Shown here: one piece after another, positions 22,089 through 30,276 of the stretch | Layout: every line of letters starts with the position of its first letter | Position numbering within the stretch: position 1 is the first letter of the stretch | NCBI GenBank assembly: GCA_021413925.1 | Contig: JAIOPL010000015.1 | Span: 124,256-188,255, forward strand | DNA from: Verrucomicrobiota bacterium | GTDB taxonomy: Bacteria > Verrucomicrobiota > Verrucomicrobiia > Chthoniobacterales > UBA6821 | Direction: 5' to 3' | Length of the DNA: 64,000 bases | Position numbers and translations under genes: made by a program | Notes under the pieces: model-generated | Databases searched by the model: none | What the model saw: only the letters and a program-made list of their open reading frames with translations | What the model was told of the DNA's origin: nothing

Positions 22089-22946
22089 ATGAAAAAGCGT
22101 CCCGTTGTCCTGAAGTTCGGTACCGGCATCCTCGCCCGCGAGGGGGGATGCTCTTTGGATCCAAGCCAGTTCCGCAACCTCTGCGGGGAAATCGCCCGAC
22201 TTGTGAAGCAGGGAATCCCCGTCATTGTGGTCTCCAGCGCCGCGGTCGCGGCTGGGGTCGATGCCCTTGGATTAAAAAAACGCCCCTCGGATCTGGCTGG
22301 AAAGCAGGCCTGCGCTGCAGTGGGTCAACCGGTCCTGATGACGGCCTATGCTCGCCATCTCGGCAGGCATGGACTGCGCCCCGCCCAACTTCTGCTAACG
22401 CACGACGATATTTTCGACGCGGGTCGCAGGCGCAACGCGAGTGTCACGCTTTCCAAACTGCTGCAGTCTCCGGGAGTGGTTCCGATCATCAACGAGAATG
22501 ACTCTGTCGCCGTTGAAGAGCTTCGCTTCGGTGACAATGACCGCCTCTCCTCGGAAGTTGCCCAGTTGGTGAAGGCGCGCCTCCTGATCCTGCTGACCAG
22601 CGCGGATGGTCTGATGGCCAGCTCATCGCCTGCTTCAAAGAATTCCTCGAATCCCCCTTCTAAGCTCTCCTCTAAGAACACCTCTAAGAACACTTCTAAG
22701 CTGCAGCGCATTCCCGTGGTGACGGAGATTCGCGACGCATTCCGCCATGTGACACCCGACAAGGGGGAGCACTCCACCGGCGGGATGCAGGCCAAACTTC
22801 AGGCGGTTCAATCCGCCGTGGACGCCGGAATCGAGACAATGATCGCTCATGGTCGCAAGCGGGAACAGATTGCCGGTGCCATCGCTGGAAAGGATGTCGG
22901 AACCCGCTTTCCTGTCCGCAAGAAAAGAAAACAATCGAATTCATGA
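22089..22946 (+). CDS. proB: Glutamate 5-kinase with a Ser/Lys-rich insertion
   Basis: Catalyses the first step of proline synthesis, phosphorylating glutamate. The 285-residue product has the amino-acid-kinase core (VLKFGTGIL at the N-terminus, VVSSAAVAAG, INENDSVAVEELRFGDNDRLSSEVAQL, HSTGGMQAKLQA) and lacks a C-terminal PUA domain. After the conserved LLTSADGLMA stretch, where other enzymes have a short DPR loop, there is a low-complexity insertion at about residues 178-207. It is made of repeated S-K-N units encoded by tandem TCTAAGAACAC-like words. The gene overlaps the next one by 4 bp (ATGA). Confidence 0.9.
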   Translation: MKKRPVVLKFGTGILAREGGCSLDPSQFRNLCGEIARLVKQGIPVIVVSSAAVAAGVDALGLKKRPSDLAGKQACAAVGQPVLMTAYARHLGRHGLRPAQLLLTHDDIFDAGRRRNASVTLSKLLQSPGVVPIINENDSVAVEELRFGDNDRLSSEVAQLVKARLLILLTSADGLMASSSPASKNSSNPPSKLSSKNTSKNTSKLQRIPVVTEIRDAFRHVTPDKGEHSTGGMQAKLQAVQSAVDAGIETMIAHGRKREQIAGAIAGKDVGTRFPVRKKRKQSNS

Positions 22947-23818
22947 ACGGAGCATTTCTTACCCCGACTCGGATCCAGGCGATCGGCAGGAATACCTTCA
23001 CGGAACTTGTCCGCCAGAAGGTCTTTTACTTCCTGCTGATCTTCGGCCTGATCGTGATCGGCAACTCGGCCTTCCTGGCCAAGTTCTCGTTCCAGGAGGA
23101 GTTCCAGATGCTCAAGGATGTCTCGCTCGGAGCCATGTCCGTCTTCCTGAGTTTGCTTTCCATCTTGGCTACGGCCACCCTGCTGCCTCGGGATTTGGAA
23201 GACCGTACGATTTTCACCATCCTCTCCAAGCCGGTGCCACGCTATGAGTACCTCTTAGGCAAGCTCCTAGGGGTCGTCATCCTCCTGACCGTGTCGACGC
23301 TTATCATGGGTCTCCTTTTCCTGGGTGTCCTCTTCCTGCGTGAGAACATGGCTCTTGGAGAGACCCGGATTTCCCTTGCGGGATCGCCTCAGGAACTGGC
23401 TGCCGCTCTAGCCGAAATCAAAAAAGCCGCCTTCAGCTGGGACCTCATCCCGGCTATGGCGATCCTGCTCATGAAGGGAATCCTGCTCTCCTCCCTGACT
23501 CTTCTTGTCTCGACGTTCGCGACCTCGGGGATCTTTGCGATCCTTGTTTCTGCCTCCGCTTATTTCATCGGTCATCTCCAGGTGACGGCCCGGGAATACT
23601 GGATGAGTGGTATCGGCATCCATTGGTGGACGCGGATCTTCACCGCCTTCGTGGCACTCCTCTTTCCCGACCTTCAGGCCTTCAACCTCAGCGATGATAT
23701 TGTGGCAGGAACGGCTCTGCCGATGGGCATCTTCTGGCAGACAATTGCGCTCGGGGCGGTCTACACGTCCGTTTATTATGCCGTTGCGTGTTTTGTCTTC
23801 GAGAGTAGGGAGCTCTAA
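22943..23818 (+). CDS. ABC-2 type transporter permease
   Basis: A 291-residue integral membrane protein with about six hydrophobic segments: residues ~25-45 (VFYFLLIFGLIVIGNSAFLA), ~65-85, ~115-135, ~175-195 and two near the C-terminus. The motif LPRDLEDRTIFTILSKPVPRYEYLLGK is typical of ABC-2 permeases of the NosY/copper-processing type. Its ATPase partner is not adjacent and none is recognised in the window. It overlaps proB by 4 bp and is followed by a TPR-like protein. Confidence 0.8.
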   Translation: MNGAFLTPTRIQAIGRNTFTELVRQKVFYFLLIFGLIVIGNSAFLAKFSFQEEFQMLKDVSLGAMSVFLSLLSILATATLLPRDLEDRTIFTILSKPVPRYEYLLGKLLGVVILLTVSTLIMGLLFLGVLFLRENMALGETRISLAGSPQELAAALAEIKKAAFSWDLIPAMAILLMKGILLSSLTLLVSTFATSGIFAILVSASAYFIGHLQVTAREYWMSGIGIHWWTRIFTAFVALLFPDLQAFNLSDDIVAGTALPMGIFWQTIALGAVYTSVYYAVACFVFESREL

Positions 23819-23863
23819 GGACGCTCTAAGTAAGCCCTAAGATCCTTAAGATCAACCCACGCC

Positions 23864-24661
23864 ATGTCAGGCCTGTCATCGCTCCGCCGGAATCTCATCG
23901 CCATCCTGATGCTGGCTGTCGTGGGTGCCGTTCTTCTGCCGTGGCAGGGAAAACTTCAACGTGAGTCCCAAGCAGCCCATTTCCGGACGATACCGATGAA
24001 TCTTACTCTCCGGGAACAGATCGGTCAGTCGGGATTCCTGGCCGCATTGAGCGGATTCCGGGCGCCACTAGCCGCCTTTCTCTGGATCGATGCGCATTCC
24101 GCCTGGGAAAAGACCGAGTGGGGGCGTATGGCGGGGCTGTTCAATACGGTCACCACGCTCCAACCCCACACGCTTCTCTACTGGGATATCGCCGCCTGGC
24201 ACATGGCCTGGAATGCCAGTATCGCCGCCCTTCACGATACCAAGCAGCAGAGCGAGGTGCTGCGGGAGAGGGCGCGTCGGCAATACATCGATCTTGGCCG
24301 CGATTTCCTAGAACGGGGTATCCGCAACAATCCCGATAACTATCTTCTCTATGAGCGTCTCGGAATCCTGCTGCGCGACAAGGTGGAGGATCATAGTGCT
24401 GCGGCCGATGCCTTTGCCAAGGCTGCCTCCTTTCCGGATGCGCCCTCCTATATCGGCCGCTTTGCAGCTTATGAGCTGGAAAAAGTTCCCGGCAGGGAAC
24501 GCGAAGCATACGACAGACTCCTGACCCTTTATCACCAGGGAAAAAAACAATGGATGCCTTCCCTTCTTACTAAGATCCGGAAGCTGGAAATCAAACTGAA
24601 GATTCCCCCTGATCAGCGCATTCCCGACGTAGGAGTAAAAGATTCTTCCCCTTCACGCTGA
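23864..24661 (+). CDS. Membrane-anchored TPR-like protein of unknown function
   Basis: A 265-residue protein with an N-terminal hydrophobic segment (about residues 10-27) that should act as signal anchor, leaving the rest outside the cytoplasm. The body is helical with tetratricopeptide-like spacing, e.g. YIDLGRDFLERGIRNNPDNY and AADAFAKAASFPDAP. It sits between the ABC permease and a phosphoesterase on the same strand, and its stop directly abuts the next start codon. No specific function is recognised. Confidence 0.65.
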   Translation: MSGLSSLRRNLIAILMLAVVGAVLLPWQGKLQRESQAAHFRTIPMNLTLREQIGQSGFLAALSGFRAPLAAFLWIDAHSAWEKTEWGRMAGLFNTVTTLQPHTLLYWDIAAWHMAWNASIAALHDTKQQSEVLRERARRQYIDLGRDFLERGIRNNPDNYLLYERLGILLRDKVEDHSAAADAFAKAASFPDAPSYIGRFAAYELEKVPGREREAYDRLLTLYHQGKKQWMPSLLTKIRKLEIKLKIPPDQRIPDVGVKDSSPSR

Positions 24662-25390
24662 ATGCGCTGCGCGATCCTAGGCGATATCCATGCCAATCTG
24701 CAGGCGCTGGAGGCGGTGCTTGCTGATGCGAGGGAGTACGGGTGCACCGAGTTCCATTGCCTCGGGGATGTGGTCGGTTACAACGCGAATCCCCGCGAGT
24801 GCCTGGAGATCGTGAGGAATCTCACCGGGGCCTGTGTGCTCGGGAATCATGACAAGGCCGCTGCCGGAGAGGACTCCCTTGAGGGGTTCAGTTCCTCAGC
24901 AGCGATCTCCCTGGAATGGACGAGAAGAGTCTTGGACGCCGATCAGAAGGCCTGGCTTGGCTCACTTCGTCTGCAACGGCAGATCAGGAAAACGACTCTT
25001 GTCCATGCGACACTCGATTCGCCGGAGTCTTGGGGATATGTCCGGACAGTGTCTGAGGCTGAAATGAGTATGGCCTGTCAACGGACCCCACTCTGCTTCA
25101 TCGGCCACACCCATGTTCCCCAGGTTTTCGGACAAGGGATTGGCGAGATGCTGCTCTTTGAAAGCATCGACGGCGTGGAACTTCCCAGGTCACCCAAGCT
25201 GCTAATCAATGCGGGTTCCGTGGGCCAGCCCCGGGACAATGATTGGAGAGCCGCCTACATGATCCACGACGAGGAGAGCGGAGGTCTCTGGCTCCGCCGC
25301 GTGGAGTATGATGTCGAGTCGGCAAGCCGGGCTGTCCTGGAGGCGGGACTTCCAAGCCTACTGGCTGAGAGGCTCCATACTGCAGCATAA
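24662..25390 (+). CDS. Calcineurin-like metallophosphoesterase
   Basis: A 242-residue phosphoesterase with the complete set of metal-binding motifs: GDIHAN near residue 7, GDVVGY at about 36-41, GNHD near 60 and GHTH near 148. The DIHANLQALEAVL opening is characteristic of the bacterial YfcE/MJ0936-like branch, whose natural substrates are mostly unknown. It begins immediately after the TPR gene's stop and shares one base with the following glycosyltransferase gene, so these genes are co-transcribed. Confidence 0.85.
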   Translation: MRCAILGDIHANLQALEAVLADAREYGCTEFHCLGDVVGYNANPRECLEIVRNLTGACVLGNHDKAAAGEDSLEGFSSSAAISLEWTRRVLDADQKAWLGSLRLQRQIRKTTLVHATLDSPESWGYVRTVSEAEMSMACQRTPLCFIGHTHVPQVFGQGIGEMLLFESIDGVELPRSPKLLINAGSVGQPRDNDWRAAYMIHDEESGGLWLRRVEYDVESASRAVLEAGLPSLLAERLHTAA

Positions 25391-26406
25391 TGCGGAACAT
25401 GAAGAAGATCATGAAAGCCCCGGGACGCATCCTGCTGGTGAAGCCGAGCTCACTTGGCGATGTCATTCAATCTCTTCCTGTTGTCTCGGCTATCCATCGT
25501 CACTGGCCTGAAGCCGAGTTGCGTTGGCTCATTCATCCGGCATGGCGCTCCTTGGTGGAGCATCATCCGGGGGTCTCCGGAACAGTGCTTTTTCCCCGTG
25601 ATAAATTCCGGGGGCCGAGGGGATGGATCCGTTCGTTGGCCTGGCTGAAGACCTTGTCCGATTGGAAGCCTGATCTGGCGATAGATCTCCAGGGATTGCT
25701 GCGGAGCGCCCTGTTTGCACGACTTTCCGGAGCCCCGCGCGTCGTAGGGCTCTCCGATGCTCGCGAGGGAGCACGTCTGCTGCATGGCGAACGGGCAATC
25801 GTCAACCGAGCTGCTCATGCCGTGAGCCGGTATCTCTCCGTGCTTGATCTTCTGGGGATACCGTGTCCCACACATCCCGAATTCGAACTGCCGGAGGGAA
25901 GGCTGCCTGTGGGATTTTCCCCGGAGCAACCGTATGTGGTGATACATCCTTATTCTCGTGGTGAGGGAAAGAGTCTCACGCCGGAAATGATCAGGTCCTT
26001 TGCTGCAGGCGCCGCTCCTGTTCGTGTCGTGATCGTAGGGAAGGGAGATCCTGGCAATAAATGGCCTCAAAACGTCGAAGACTGGAGCAATCGTACCGAC
26101 CTTCTGGAACTCACGGCCATTCTTCGAGGAGCCTCCTTCATCGTCAGTTCCGACAGTGGACCAATGCATCTTGCGGCGGCGCTACATCCTGAAAGAACAC
26201 TCGCCATCCATCTCTGGAGCGATCCCTTGAAAGTTGGGCCCTGCTTTCCCGAATCACTGGTCTGGAAAAACGGCCGTATCAGCAGGGTTGCAGAGCTTGA
26301 TGATTCCTGGCGTGCCGAGGGGAGGGCACCCTCCGCGATCGAGATGGAGGAACTCGGTCAACTCGGCCGCCTGGCAGCGGCTAAAAGTATGAAGTCCGAA
26401 GGATGA
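25390..26406 (+). CDS. Glycosyltransferase family 9 (heptosyltransferase-like)
   Basis: A 338-residue GT-B enzyme of the ADP-heptose:LPS heptosyltransferase family. The N-terminus has ILLVKPSSLGDVIQSLPVV, the family's acceptor-domain signature. The C-terminal half has the nucleotide-sugar motif SSDSGPMHLAAAL. Such enzymes build the LPS inner core. It closes a transcription unit running from tmk. An in-frame ATG six codons in (MKKIMKAPGRILLVK) is an alternative start. Confidence 0.85.
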   Translation: MRNMKKIMKAPGRILLVKPSSLGDVIQSLPVVSAIHRHWPEAELRWLIHPAWRSLVEHHPGVSGTVLFPRDKFRGPRGWIRSLAWLKTLSDWKPDLAIDLQGLLRSALFARLSGAPRVVGLSDAREGARLLHGERAIVNRAAHAVSRYLSVLDLLGIPCPTHPEFELPEGRLPVGFSPEQPYVVIHPYSRGEGKSLTPEMIRSFAAGAAPVRVVIVGKGDPGNKWPQNVEDWSNRTDLLELTAILRGASFIVSSDSGPMHLAAALHPERTLAIHLWSDPLKVGPCFPESLVWKNGRISRVAELDDSWRAEGRAPSAIEMEELGQLGRLAAAKSMKSEG

Positions 26407-26496
26407 ATGATGGCAAAGTCCTCAGTGACTTCCGTTTGAAGTAGTCATCGGGTTATTCTTCATACTTTATCGCTCAACCTTCATAATTTTCAGTTC

Positions 26497-27621
26497 ATGG
26501 GATTCTCTACACAGATCGATTCGGTTCTGGCCTCTCCACCTACGGAACTGAGGGCCTTTCGTCGTTTGCTGGAACCTTGTAGTGACAGGGAGTTGGAGGA
26601 ACTTGCCCGTCGCTCGGCTTCGGTCACGCGCCGGAATTTCGGACGGACGATGCGGATGTTCGCTCCCCTCTATCTCTCCAACGAGTGCATCAATTCCTGC
26701 GCCTATTGCGGTTTTTCCCGGGATAATGCCATCCTTCGCGTGACCCTCGAGATCGAGCAGGTCGCCGCCGAGGCGCGACATCTTGCCGCTGAGGGATTCC
26801 GCAATGTGCTGCTTGTTGCCGGCGAACATCCCAAGTTCGTCTCGGGAGGATATTTGCAAAAATGCCTCGAACGCCTTTCCGGAGAGATCCCGAGCCTTTC
26901 ACTCGAGGTGGCTCCGATGGAGACTGAGGAGTATCTACCGCTCGTTGCGGCTGGAGCAGAAGGCCTTGTTGTCTACCAGGAGACCTATGACCGCTCGGTT
27001 TACCCGGAGCTCCACACTGCGGGGCCCAAGAAAGATTACGACTGGCGTCTGGATGCTCCGGAGCGAGCCCATGCCGCAGGATTCCGCAGGCTTGGCATCG
27101 GAGTGCTGTTCGGTCTCTCGGAATGGCGCAGCGAGGCCACGGCCCTGGCGGCTCATCTGCTCCATCTTCAGCGTGTCTGCTGGACTTCCCAGATCACGGT
27201 GAGTCTCCCGCGACTCCGTCCCGCAGCCGGATCCTTCGAGCCGAAATTTTCCTTCGACGATCGCGACCTCACCCAGCTCATTTGTGCCCTCCGTCTGACC
27301 TTTCCGCAGATCGGCATCATCCTGAGCACGCGTGAACCAGCTTTCTTGCGCGATGCTCTGGCGCCTCTTGGAATCACGATGATGAGTGCGGGAAGTCATA
27401 CTGAACCGGGCGGCTACACCGGACAGGGGGCTGATCAGCTCCATCAGACAATAAAAGGGAAAATGGTTGAGGCAACGTGTGGAAGCACCTCCGCCACTGA
27501 GCAGTTCTCAATCAGCGATGATCGCACCCCCGCCGAGGTCGCCGCCATGTTGACGACGCGTGGCCTGGAGCCGGTCTGGAAAGATTGGGATGCCGCGATC
27601 CTCACGACGAGCGCCGCATGA
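26497..27621 (+). CDS. thiH: 2-iminoacetate synthase (radical SAM, thiazole pathway)
   Basis: A radical SAM enzyme of 374 residues that cleaves tyrosine to dehydroglycine for thiamine thiazole synthesis. The Fe-S cluster cysteines are C64, C68 and C71 in the order CxxxCxxC within APLYLSNECINSCAYCGFS, the ThiH version of the motif. The C-terminal part has the ThiH/BATS-type RLRPAAGSF and MSAGSHTEPGGY segments. It overlaps thiS by 4 bp (ATGA), which supports the assignment over HydG or CofG. No thiG, thiF or thiE is nearby. Confidence 0.92.
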   Translation: MGFSTQIDSVLASPPTELRAFRRLLEPCSDRELEELARRSASVTRRNFGRTMRMFAPLYLSNECINSCAYCGFSRDNAILRVTLEIEQVAAEARHLAAEGFRNVLLVAGEHPKFVSGGYLQKCLERLSGEIPSLSLEVAPMETEEYLPLVAAGAEGLVVYQETYDRSVYPELHTAGPKKDYDWRLDAPERAHAAGFRRLGIGVLFGLSEWRSEATALAAHLLHLQRVCWTSQITVSLPRLRPAAGSFEPKFSFDDRDLTQLICALRLTFPQIGIILSTREPAFLRDALAPLGITMMSAGSHTEPGGYTGQGADQLHQTIKGKMVEATCGSTSATEQFSISDDRTPAEVAAMLTTRGLEPVWKDWDAAILTTSAA

Positions 27622-27818
27622 CCGCGATCATTGTCAACGGGGAGCAAAAGGAGTCTAGGGCCGAGAGTTTGGAGGGTCTCTTGGTTGAACTTAGCCTGAA
27701 TCCGTTGCTGATTCTGGTGGAATACAATGGCCAAGCATTGCCTCGATCGGAGTGGGAGGGGGTCAGGATTGTGACGGGTGACAAACTAGAACTCCTTTCC
27801 GTTGCCGCCGGGGGTTGA
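27618..27818 (+). CDS. thiS: Sulfur carrier protein ThiS
   Basis: A 66-residue ubiquitin-like sulfur carrier. It starts MTAIIVNGE and ends in the obligatory Gly-Gly tail (LSVAAGG), which becomes the thiocarboxylate that donates sulfur to the thiazole. I chose the ATG at 27618 that overlaps the thiH stop; an upstream GTG-type extension would add residues with no family match. Confidence 0.9.
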   Translation: MTAIIVNGEQKESRAESLEGLLVELSLNPLLILVEYNGQALPRSEWEGVRIVTGDKLELLSVAAGG

Positions 27819-27837
27819 TTGTTCTTTTACAAACGTC

Positions 27838-28281
27838 ATGAGACCAATCGCTCTTCTCTGGGCTAACCGCCATCGTTCCCCTTCCTTAAGGGTAGATCTC
27901 CCCTTGATCCGCAGGATCGTGGAGGCGGCCTTGCCTCTCTGTGTCGCCAAGCCTCGGCACAAGGGCATACAACTTCCTCCCGAGGTGGAGATCACACTCC
28001 TGGGTGAGAGTGCAATCGCCAAGGTGCACGGGGAGTTTCTCGATGACCCGACACCGACTGATGTCATCACCTTCGAGCATGGAGAGATCCTGATTGGCGT
28101 GCCGATCGCGGCGGCCAATGCCTGCAAGTTTAGTCACCCGGCAGACCACGAGGTGGCCCTGTGCGCTATCCATGGCCTTCTTCACCTGCTGGGCTACGAT
28201 GATCTGAGCGCGCAAGAACGCACAATCATGCATGCCCGTCAGGAGGAAATTTTAGAGGCTGCCCTTCGGGAGGTGTGCTAG
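27838..28281 (+). CDS. ybeY: Endoribonuclease YbeY (rRNA maturation factor)
   Basis: A 147-residue UPF0054/YbeY protein, a zinc metalloprotein involved in 16S rRNA 3' maturation and ribosome quality control. Family features: TPTDVITFEHGEILIG and the helix EVALCAIHGLLHLLGYDD. The metal site normally reads HGxLHLxGYDH; here H112 and H116 are kept but the third ligand is D122 instead of His. The ATG at 27838 gives a normal N-terminus. It lies in the compact thiH-thiS-ybeY-unknown-clpS run. Confidence 0.88.
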   Translation: MRPIALLWANRHRSPSLRVDLPLIRRIVEAALPLCVAKPRHKGIQLPPEVEITLLGESAIAKVHGEFLDDPTPTDVITFEHGEILIGVPIAAANACKFSHPADHEVALCAIHGLLHLLGYDDLSAQERTIMHARQEEILEAALREVC

Positions 28282-28291
28282 CGTTCGGCTC

Positions 28292-28897
28292 ATGAGAGAG
28301 GCTGCCGTTCAGCGCGAGGAAATTCCCGATACGGGGGATTACGCCGTTGTTGCCCGCGCCGCCGAGCTCTGCAATCCCTTTCTCGATGCATTGGGTGAGG
28401 TGACCCTTTCGATCCGGGGGCCGGTGGCCTCCTCGGTGCTGAACTGGAATGCATCCCTCTTCACCCCGATCATTTATCCGACACTTCTAAAGGTCATCGT
28501 CTTGGCGGCCGAGGGGGGGAGTTTCGAGCTCACGGCTCTGGATTGCACATTGGATCAGGCGCTCCCCTCGTCCGTTCGACTGACGAGCCGCGACGAAGGA
28601 AGGAGGCTTTTGCTCGGTTTACTGGCTCCGCGTGGTGACCGTTTGATCGAGCGCTATCGTACAGCCGTCCTGGCGGGGAACTCACCCGGACATCACGCGA
28701 TCACTCATGCTCTGCGGGCCAATCTGTTTCATCTTCCTCCGAGGGTGATGATCACCTCGTACCTTTTGCAGGAGGGAATCGGTGCCGGTCTGGATGGCCG
28801 GGACATCTCCCGCTTCCTGATCGATGGGATAGGGGCGTCAAGAGACCTTCCCAGTCCCGAGCGCATCATACCCATGAGTCAGCCATGCAGGGAATGA
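28292..28897 (+). CDS. Protein of unknown function between ybeY and clpS
   Basis: A 201-residue protein I do not recognise. It begins MREAAVQREEIPDTGDY, has a moderately hydrophobic stretch near residues 50-75 (FTPIIYPTLLKVIVLAA), and a middle region rich in Arg and Leu. No signal peptide, Walker motif, zinc-binding cysteines or other catalytic signature is visible. It starts 10 bp after ybeY and overlaps the clpS start by 13 bp. Codon use matches its neighbours, so it is very likely a real gene. Confidence 0.7.
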   Translation: MREAAVQREEIPDTGDYAVVARAAELCNPFLDALGEVTLSIRGPVASSVLNWNASLFTPIIYPTLLKVIVLAAEGGSFELTALDCTLDQALPSSVRLTSRDEGRRLLLGLLAPRGDRLIERYRTAVLAGNSPGHHAITHALRANLFHLPPRVMITSYLLQEGIGAGLDGRDISRFLIDGIGASRDLPSPERIIPMSQPCRE

Positions 28898-29181
28898 ACC
28901 AACCGGGGCTTCTCGAGGCTCCCGAAGTAGAGCTCTCTGAGAATCTCGATCTCCCCTGGCTTGTCGTGGTGCACAACGATCCCGTGAATCTCATGAGCTA
29001 TGTCGCGATGGTCTTCCGCCGGATCTTCGGATGGACGCGAGAGCGCTCCGAGAGGCACATGATGGAAGTCCATACCAAGGGGCGCTCGGTTGTTTGGGGC
29101 GGCGGCAGGGAACAGGCGGAGCACTATGTGCAGCAGCTCCACTCCTTCCTCCTGCTGGCGACTCTTGAGAAGTCTTCCTGA
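28885..29181 (+). CDS. clpS: ATP-dependent Clp protease adaptor ClpS
   Basis: A 98-residue N-degron adaptor that delivers proteins with hydrophobic N-terminal residues to ClpA/ClpC. The core is clear: VVVHNDPVNLMSYV (the HNDxxNxM-type pocket), VFRRIFGW, ERHMMEVHTKGRSVV and the G-R-E-Q-A-E helix. A start at MNQPG, three codons later, is possible. It overlaps the preceding unknown gene and is followed by a DUF2017 gene, a pairing well known in Actinobacteria. No clpA or clpC is in the window. Confidence 0.92.
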   Translation: MQGMNQPGLLEAPEVELSENLDLPWLVVVHNDPVNLMSYVAMVFRRIFGWTRERSERHMMEVHTKGRSVVWGGGREQAEHYVQQLHSFLLLATLEKSS

Positions 29182-29204
29182 GTCACCTTGAGGGACTAAC
29201 GCCG

Positions 29205-29711
29205 ATGATCTTCGAACGCTCAAAAAACGGAAACTTCCGCTTTAGCAGGATCCATCCTTTGCTGGGCGAATTACTGCAGGCTGTTGCGATGGACCCCTGG
29301 GAGCGCTACCCCGAGGGGAGTATGCGCCTATTGCCCTCGCCCACCGAAAGTGAGGATCTTGAGGATCTACGTCTTGATTGGCAGGATCATGTGCAACCGG
29401 GCCTGCGGCATCATTTTGACCTGGAGCGGGCCGTGGTGTCGGAGGACCTTGCTTGCATGATTCAGCGGAAAGGGAAGATTCCTTCCTGGACCTTGGAGAT
29501 TTCTACCGATCACTCCGACGCCTGGTTGACGACGCTGAACGCCCTACGACTGGCCCTTGCCGAGGAGCATAGGTTCACCGAAAAGGATCTCTCTGAAAAA
29601 ACGCCCTCTGATCTCGAGACTGAGCGTGGCCTTGCCTTGATGCAGGTGAACTTCTACGCCTTCATCCAAGAGTGTCTTCTCCAGGCGATGGACGACGAGT
29701 TGGGCGAGTAG
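29205..29711 (+). CDS. DUF2017 family protein
   Basis: A 168-residue protein with features of DUF2017: an N-terminal FERSKNGNFRFSRIHPLLGELL segment, a MRLLPSP patch, and a C-terminal FYAFIQECLLQAMDDEL helix. Its position directly after clpS is the main support, as DUF2017 genes commonly accompany clpS. Function unknown; a part in Clp-adaptor biology is only inferred from this linkage. Confidence 0.7.
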   Translation: MIFERSKNGNFRFSRIHPLLGELLQAVAMDPWERYPEGSMRLLPSPTESEDLEDLRLDWQDHVQPGLRHHFDLERAVVSEDLACMIQRKGKIPSWTLEISTDHSDAWLTTLNALRLALAEEHRFTEKDLSEKTPSDLETERGLALMQVNFYAFIQECLLQAMDDELGE

Positions 29712-29739
29712 TTGGGAATTAGGAATGGGAAGTTGAGCT

Positions 29740-30276
29740 ATGGAAGAGGCGCGCGCCATTCTGCTGCGACGGTATAAATTCTCGGAGAATAGTCTCGTCG
29801 TGATCTGGCTGACCGACCGGCATGGCAAGGTGAAGACGACGGCCCGCAGTGCCACCAAGCCGGGAGGGCCGTTTTCCGGGAGATTGGAGCTCTTCACCGT
29901 CGCTGGAATTACCTTTAAATCTCCCAAGAACGGTGATCTTCACACTCTCAGCGAGGTGGTGGTCGAGACAGAAGCACTTCTTCCCGCGACCTATTCCACT
30001 ATCCTTTCAGCGTCCTACTTCTCCGAACTCTGTGATCTTTTCACCGAACCGATGCATCCGGTTCCCGAAGTTTTTGCCTTGTTGGAACGCGCTTGGGGAT
30101 TCCTGCGCACGCAGGCACCGAGTCGTCGTGCTGTTGCCCATTTCGAGACCGAATTGGCAAAGTCTCTTGGCATCCATGATCCCTCTATTCCCGCCCACAG
30201 ATCCCTGGCGTCCGTCGCGCATAAGCTGCCGGAAAGCCGCCCGCGCCTGCTGGAGCAACTTGCCGAGAGCCCGTGA
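29740..30276 (+). CDS. recO: DNA repair protein RecO (short form)
   Basis: A 178-residue RecO-like protein, shorter than the usual ~240. The N-terminal OB-fold is well preserved (EARAILLRRYKFSENSLVVIWLTDRHGKVKTTARSA), as is the start of the helical domain (YFSELCDLFTEP). The C-terminal zinc-cysteine motif found in many RecO proteins is missing. RecO loads RecA with RecR at gapped DNA. It overlaps the downstream glucanase gene by 4 bp (GTGA). Confidence 0.82.
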   Translation: MEEARAILLRRYKFSENSLVVIWLTDRHGKVKTTARSATKPGGPFSGRLELFTVAGITFKSPKNGDLHTLSEVVVETEALLPATYSTILSASYFSELCDLFTEPMHPVPEVFALLERAWGFLRTQAPSRRAVAHFETELAKSLGIHDPSIPAHRSLASVAHKLPESRPRLLEQLAESP

